Assembly (NCBI RefSeq): GCF_030813715.1 | Contig: NZ_JAUSUZ010000001.1 | Location: 6,262,001 to 6,326,000, forward strand | Length of the DNA stretch: 64,000 nt | From: Catenuloplanes indicus | Lineage (GTDB): Bacteria; Actinomycetota; Actinomycetes; Mycobacteriales; Micromonosporaceae | Reading direction: 5' to 3' | Shown here: positions 60,567 through 64,000 of the stretch, piece by piece | How positions within the stretch are numbered: the stretch's first letter is position 1 | How the letters are laid out: each line of letters begins with the position of its first letter | Notes under the pieces: generated by a model | What the model was told of the DNA's origin: nothing | Seen by the model: the letters and a program-made list of their open reading frames with translations, nothing else | Databases searched by the model: none | Translations under genes and position numbers: made by a program

Positions 60567-61973
60567 ATGGCTCGTGTGCTGACTCCCCGGGCGGAGGATT
60601 TTCCCCGCTGGTACCAGGATCTGATCGCCAAGGCGCAGCTGGCCGACAACGGGCCGGTGCGCGGGACGATGGTGATCCGGCCGACGGCGTATGCGATCTG
60701 GGAGCGGATCCAGTCCGAGATGGATGCGCGGATCAAGGACGCGGGCGCGGAGAACGCGTATTTCCCGCTGTTCATCCCGGAGAACTACCTGACCCGGGAG
60801 GCGGAGCACGTCGAGGGTTTCTCGCCGGAGCTGGCGGTGGTCACGCACGGTGGCGGCAAGCAGCTCGCGGAGCCGGTCGTGGTGCGGCCGACCAGTGAGA
60901 CCGTGATCGGCGAGTTCATGGCGAAGTGGATCGACTCGTACCGGGATCTGCCGCTGCTGCTGAACCAGTGGGCGAACGTGGTCCGGTGGGAAATGCGGCC
61001 CCGTGTCTTCCTGCGGACGAGTGAGTTCCTCTGGCAGGAAGGCCACACCGCGCACGCGACCGAGCAGGACGCGCGGGCCTACGCGAAGAAGATCCTGCAC
61101 GAGGCGTACGAGGACCTGATGGTCAAGGTGCTCGCCATGCCGGTGCTCGTCGGGCGCAAGACGGACCGCGAGCGGTTCGCCGGTGCGACCAACACCTACT
61201 GCCTCGAGGGCATGATGGGTGACGGCAAGGCGCTGCAGATGGGCACCTCGCACGAGCTGGGGCAGAACTTCGCGAAGGCGTTCGACATCGCGTTCTCGGC
61301 GCAGAGCGGCGCGCGCGAGCACGCCTGGACCACGTCCTGGGGCACCTCGACGCGGATGGTCGGCGGCCTGATCATGTGCCACGGCGACGACAGCGGGCTG
61401 CGGGTGCCGCCGGTGCTGGCGCCGATCCAGGCGCACGTGATGATCGTCAAGGACGGGGAAGGCGTCGCCGTCGCGGCCGCGAAGATCAAGGACGATCTCA
61501 AGGCCGCGGGGGTACGGGTCGGCTTCGACGATCGGGTCGACACCCCGTTCGGGCGGCGTGCGGTGGACGCGGAGCTGAAGGGCTACCCGATCCGGATCGA
61601 GATCGGGCCGCGGGATCTCGCCAACGGGAATGTCACGGTGGCCCGGCGGTTCGACGGCAGCAAGTCGAGCGTGCCGCTGGCCGGCGTGGTCGACGCGGTG
61701 ACCGCGGCGCTGACCGGCGACCAGCAGGCGCTCTTCGACCAGGCGCTGGCGCACCGTGAGGCGAACACGCACGAGGTCAAGACGCTGGGTGAGGCGATCG
61801 AGGCGTCGGCCACCGGCTGGGCGCGCGTGCCGTGGTCCGCGGTCGGCGTCGAGGGCGAGGCCGAGGCGAACAAGTCCGCGGTGACCGTGCGCTGCCTGAT
61901 CCGCGCGGACGGCTCGGTGCCGGAGTCGGAGACCGAGCCGGACCTGATCGCGGTGCTCGGGCGTTCGTACTGA
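60567..61973 (+). CDS. proS: Prolyl-tRNA synthetase, eukaryote/archaea-like type
   Basis: 468 residues. Class II aminoacyl-tRNA synthetase: RGTMVIRPTAYAIWERIQ, YFPLFIPENYLTREAEHVEG, motif 2 WEMRPRVFLRTSEFLWQEGH with the TAHAT loop, and motif 3 EHAWTTSWGTSTRMVGGLIM. The absence of the large INS editing insert between motifs 2 and 3, the WQEGHTAH loop and the C-terminal zinc-type domain make it the ProRS type found in eukaryotes, archaea and a minority of bacteria. ATG 60567 sits 8 bases after a TAGGAT box, suggesting a leaderless mRNA. Confidence 0.95.
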   Translation: MARVLTPRAEDFPRWYQDLIAKAQLADNGPVRGTMVIRPTAYAIWERIQSEMDARIKDAGAENAYFPLFIPENYLTREAEHVEGFSPELAVVTHGGGKQLAEPVVVRPTSETVIGEFMAKWIDSYRDLPLLLNQWANVVRWEMRPRVFLRTSEFLWQEGHTAHATEQDARAYAKKILHEAYEDLMVKVLAMPVLVGRKTDRERFAGATNTYCLEGMMGDGKALQMGTSHELGQNFAKAFDIAFSAQSGAREHAWTTSWGTSTRMVGGLIMCHGDDSGLRVPPVLAPIQAHVMIVKDGEGVAVAAAKIKDDLKAAGVRVGFDDRVDTPFGRRAVDAELKGYPIRIEIGPRDLANGNVTVARRFDGSKSSVPLAGVVDAVTAALTGDQQALFDQALAHREANTHEVKTLGEAIEASATGWARVPWSAVGVEGEAEANKSAVTVRCLIRADGSVPESETEPDLIAVLGRSY

Positions 61974-62037
61974 ATTCCGCGCGGTGGTGGCCGCGTCGTA
62001 ACGACATGGTCACCACCGGCGGTTAACCTGGCTCCTC

Positions 62038-62688
62038 GTGGGATTCGCACCTGGCCGACTGATAATGCACCGGAACGTCCGTCACCACCGGATCGGCTGG
62101 GTACGCCCGGTGCGGGTAGTGAGCGACGACGAGCGCGGCCTGCTGGTCTGGCTGGACCGCGGCACCCGGGTGCTGAACGAGGTCGCGACGGATGGGCGCG
62201 GGCTGCGCGCGATGCCGTTCAGCGAGTGGGTCGGCCTGGACTACCGGCTGGACGAGACGGTCTGGCAGGGGCCGGGCGTGCTCAAGTTCATGCCGCCCGG
62301 CGAGGCGCACTCGGTCTGGTGGTTCCGGGACGACGCCGGGACGTTCAGCGGGTGGTACGTGAACCTGGAGGCCCCCGTGCTCCGCTGGGACGACGGCGCG
62401 GTGGCCGGTGTCGACATGGTCGACCAGGACCTGGACATCGTGGTCGCGCCGGACCGGACGTGGCGTTGGAAGGACGAGGACGAGTTCGCCGAGCGGCTGG
62501 CGTTCCCGGACCACTACTGGGTGCCGGACGCGGACGCGGTGTGGGCCGAGGGCAAGCGCGTGGTGGAGCGGATCGAAGCGGGCGAGTTCCCGTTCGACGG
62601 CACCTGGACCGACTTCGCGCCGGACCCGGCGTGGACTCCCGGCGTGCCGCTCCCCGGCTGGGACCGGCCGGTGCTTGAGCGCCTTTAA
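62038..62688 (+). CDS. DUF402 domain protein
   Basis: 216 residues. [60 protein letters not shown] and [20 protein letters not shown] match DUF402, whose known members include FomD, a nucleoside diphosphatase with an acidic metal site. [12 protein letters not shown] supplies the conserved Asp residues. Function here not known. GTG 62038 lies 8 bases after a TAACCT box, so it may be leaderless. Confidence 0.88.
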   Translation: MGFAPGRLIMHRNVRHHRIGWVRPVRVVSDDERGLLVWLDRGTRVLNEVATDGRGLRAMPFSEWVGLDYRLDETVWQGPGVLKFMPPGEAHSVWWFRDDAGTFSGWYVNLEAPVLRWDDGAVAGVDMVDQDLDIVVAPDRTWRWKDEDEFAERLAFPDHYWVPDADAVWAEGKRVVERIEAGEFPFDGTWTDFAPDPAWTPGVPLPGWDRPVLERL

Positions 62689-62914
62689 AGACCTTTTGCC
62701 CGATATGTGTACGGGATGCGGGGTCGTTTCATACGCGGGCCCCGGATCTGGCACAATGGTGAGCTGGTATCCGGCACGCGTTTGTTGCCCTCTAACTACG
62801 AGCGCGGCGCCAATCCTCGAAGCATCGGATCCCATGCCCCACGTGGGAGCCCGCCTGCTCACCCGCGCACCGGTCGTCCAGACCGGTGTAGATCGCAACA
62901 GGAGCGAACAGACA
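62689..62914 (+). other. Leader region of rpsP
   Basis: 226 bases without a gene between DUF402 and rpsP. An extended -10-like TGGCACAAT lies at about 62749-62757, which would give a ~160-base leader; a matching -35 is weak. No clear riboswitch or repressor-binding fold was recognised. Confidence 0.4.
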
Positions 62915-63355
62915 GTGGCCGTAAAGATCCGGCTCCTGCGGATGGGCAAGATCCGCAACCCCCAGTACCGCATCGTCGTGGCCGACTCGCGGACCAAGCG
63001 CGACGGCCGGGCCATCGAGTACGTGGGCATCTACCAGCCGAAGGAGCACCCTTCGGTGATCGAGGTCAAGTCCGACCGGGTGCAGCACTGGCTGTCGGTC
63101 GGCGCGCAGCCGTCCGAGGCCGTGCAGCGCATCCTGGAGAAGACCGGCGACTGGCAGAAGTTCAAGGGTCTGCCGGCCCCGCCGCCGCTCCTGGTCGCGG
63201 AGCCGAAGGCGGACCGCAAGGCCGTCTACGACGCCGAGTCGCAGGCTGCCGCGGGCGTCACCCCGGCGAAGTCGGCCTCGAAGAAGGCCGAGCCGAAGGC
63301 CACCGAGGCCAAGGCCGAGGAGTCCTCCGATGCGGGCGCCGGCGACGCGAGCTGA
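62915..63355 (+). CDS. rpsP: 30S ribosomal protein S16
   Basis: 146 residues from GTG 62915. [40 protein letters not shown], and [20 protein letters not shown] are diagnostic. Actinobacterial S16 carries an Ala/Lys/Glu-rich tail, here ~60 residues ([15 protein letters not shown]), so the length is usual for the group. It is followed by khpA and rimM, the standard order rpsP-khpA-rimM. Confidence 0.97.
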   Translation: MAVKIRLLRMGKIRNPQYRIVVADSRTKRDGRAIEYVGIYQPKEHPSVIEVKSDRVQHWLSVGAQPSEAVQRILEKTGDWQKFKGLPAPPPLLVAEPKADRKAVYDAESQAAAGVTPAKSASKKAEPKATEAKAEESSDAGAGDAS

Positions 63356-63590
63356 CGGGGCGCTCCGGCCCGCGCTGGAGCACCTCGTCAAGGGCATCGT
63401 CGACCACCCGGACGACGTGCGCGTCCGGCTCGTCGACTCGCGCCGCGGTAAGCGGCTGGAGGTGCGCGTCCACCCCGAGGACCTGGGAACGGTCATCGGG
63501 CGTGGCGGCCGCACCGCCAAGGCGCTGCGTACCGTGATCGGGTCGATCGGCGGGCGTGGCGTGCGAGTCGACATAGTCGACGCGTACTGA
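63330..63590 (+). CDS. khpA: KH-domain RNA-binding protein KhpA
   Basis: 86 residues. [20 protein letters not shown] is the family start; the KH RNA-binding loop is [20 protein letters not shown] with the GxxG signature. KhpA binds many transcripts, often with KhpB. ATG 63330 overlaps the rpsP end by 26 bases in another frame. It ends four bases before rimM. Confidence 0.92.
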   Translation: MRAPATRADGALRPALEHLVKGIVDHPDDVRVRLVDSRRGKRLEVRVHPEDLGTVIGRGGRTAKALRTVIGSIGGRGVRVDIVDAY

Positions 63591-63594
63591 ATCG

Positions 63595-64000
63595 ATGCTC
63601 CTCATCATCGGGCACATCGCTCGCGCGCACGGCGTGCGTGGCGAGGTCGCCGTGCACGTCCGCACGGACGAGCCCGAGGCGCGTTTCGTCCCCGGGGCGG
63701 TGCTGACCACCGAGATCTCCTCGAAGGTCCGCACCGCTCCGGCGGACGGCGCCCCGGTTCCGGCCGGCGCCGTGCGCTTCGAGGTGCCGAAAAAACTGAC
63801 CATCGAGACGGTACGGCCGCATCAGGACAAACTGCTCGTGACGTTCGAGGGCATCCTCGACCGGGACGAGGCGGAGGCCATGAAGGGTGTCCTGCTCTGC
63901 GTGGACAGCTCCGAGGTCGCGCCGCTGGACGACCCGGACGAGTTCCGCGACCATGAGCTGGTCGGGCTGACCGTGGTCGACACCGCCGGCGAGAAGCTCG
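63595..64000 (+). CDS. rimM: Ribosome maturation factor RimM, truncated by window edge
   Basis: 135 codons from ATG 63595 to the end of the window. LLIIGHIARAHGVRGEVAVH is the family opening; KLLVTFEGILDRDEAEAMKG and the ELVGLTVVDTAGEKL start of the PRC-barrel domain follow. Needed for 30S subunit maturation near S19. About 35-40 residues are missing on the right. Confidence 0.95.
   Translation, partial: MLLIIGHIARAHGVRGEVAVHVRTDEPEARFVPGAVLTTEISSKVRTAPADGAPVPAGAVRFEVPKKLTIETVRPHQDKLLVTFEGILDRDEAEAMKGVLLCVDSSEVAPLDDPDEFRDHELVGLTVVDTAGEKL

Overview
The window is about 64 kb of very GC-rich DNA with dense genes, many GTG or TTG starts and frequent ATGA/GTGA/TTGA stop-start overlaps. Gene content points to a high-GC Gram-positive actinomycete: FbiD/CofC for coenzyme F420, SepIVA, MutT1 with a fused histidine phosphatase domain, a zinc-type L28/L32 pair and an amt-glnB-glnD cluster. 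From memory of gene order, two blocks match Mycobacterium tuberculosis synteny (roughly Rv2985-Rv2965 and Rv2927-Rv2907). Several details (type of intergenic repeats, CYTH-CHAD next to ppk, eukaryote-like ProRS) fit Micromonosporaceae best; that family assignment is an inference.

Layout. 1-6.8 kb (minus strand): truncated NarL-type sensor kinase, mutT1, CYTH-CHAD protein, polyphosphate kinase, a small OB-fold-like protein and fbiD. 7.0-9.9 kb (plus): plsC, gpsA and a Cys/Met-metabolism PLP enzyme. 9.9-20.3 kb is an accessory block lying between gpsA and the place where ddl is expected. It holds a CHASE-PAS histidine kinase, an anti-sigma-factor kinase/antagonist pair, a quinone-oxidoreductase-like protein, a GntR-controlled set of two ABC systems, and a 1.6 kb gene-free stretch with inverted and tandem repeats. 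20.3-33.4 kb returns to conserved order: a shortened Ddl-like gene, DUF3515, an Lrp-type RAM protein, thiL, a broken ECF sigma gene, a GNAT protein, a GH46 chitosanase, a hybrid kinase, rpmB, a DAK2 protein, recG, DUF952, rsmD, coaD and sepIVA.

33.4-44.4 kb: yceD, rpmF, plsX, rnc, a membrane glycosyltransferase, mutM, a CAP-domain protein, a small coiled-coil protein, smc and a HAD hydrolase. 44.4-50.5 kb is a second less conserved insert (DinB-like, uppP, a two-component system, a small secreted or anchored protein, PhoD-like phosphatase). 50.7-64 kb: ftsY, an APH-like protein, amt-glnB-glnD behind a probable GlnR site, ffh, an amidohydrolase, proS, a DUF402 protein, rpsP, khpA and truncated rimM.

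How the genes work together: the right half gathers ribosome and RNA processing functions (rpmF, rnc, rpsP, khpA, rimM, rsmD, rpmB), the whole SRP targeting route (ffh, ftsY), chromosome condensation (smc), lipid precursor synthesis (plsX, plsC, gpsA) and nitrogen sensing. The left edge is a polyphosphate/nucleotide-sanitation cluster.

Most notable non-gene structure: (i) a 74-bp unit repeated three times ahead of rnc, each copy a 25-codon mini-ORF joined to the next by an ATGA overlap; (ii) a 43-bp dispersed intergenic repeat with invariant ends and a variable middle, one copy lying exactly at the truncated 5' edge of a broken sigma factor gene; (iii) a 23-bp perfect inverted repeat in the 1.6 kb gene-free stretch; (iv) a Ddl locus whose product has lost most of its catalytic domain; (v) repeated TAnnnT-N6-8-start arrangements that suggest leaderless transcription. 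No prophage, transposase, integrase, CRISPR array, rRNA or tRNA was seen.
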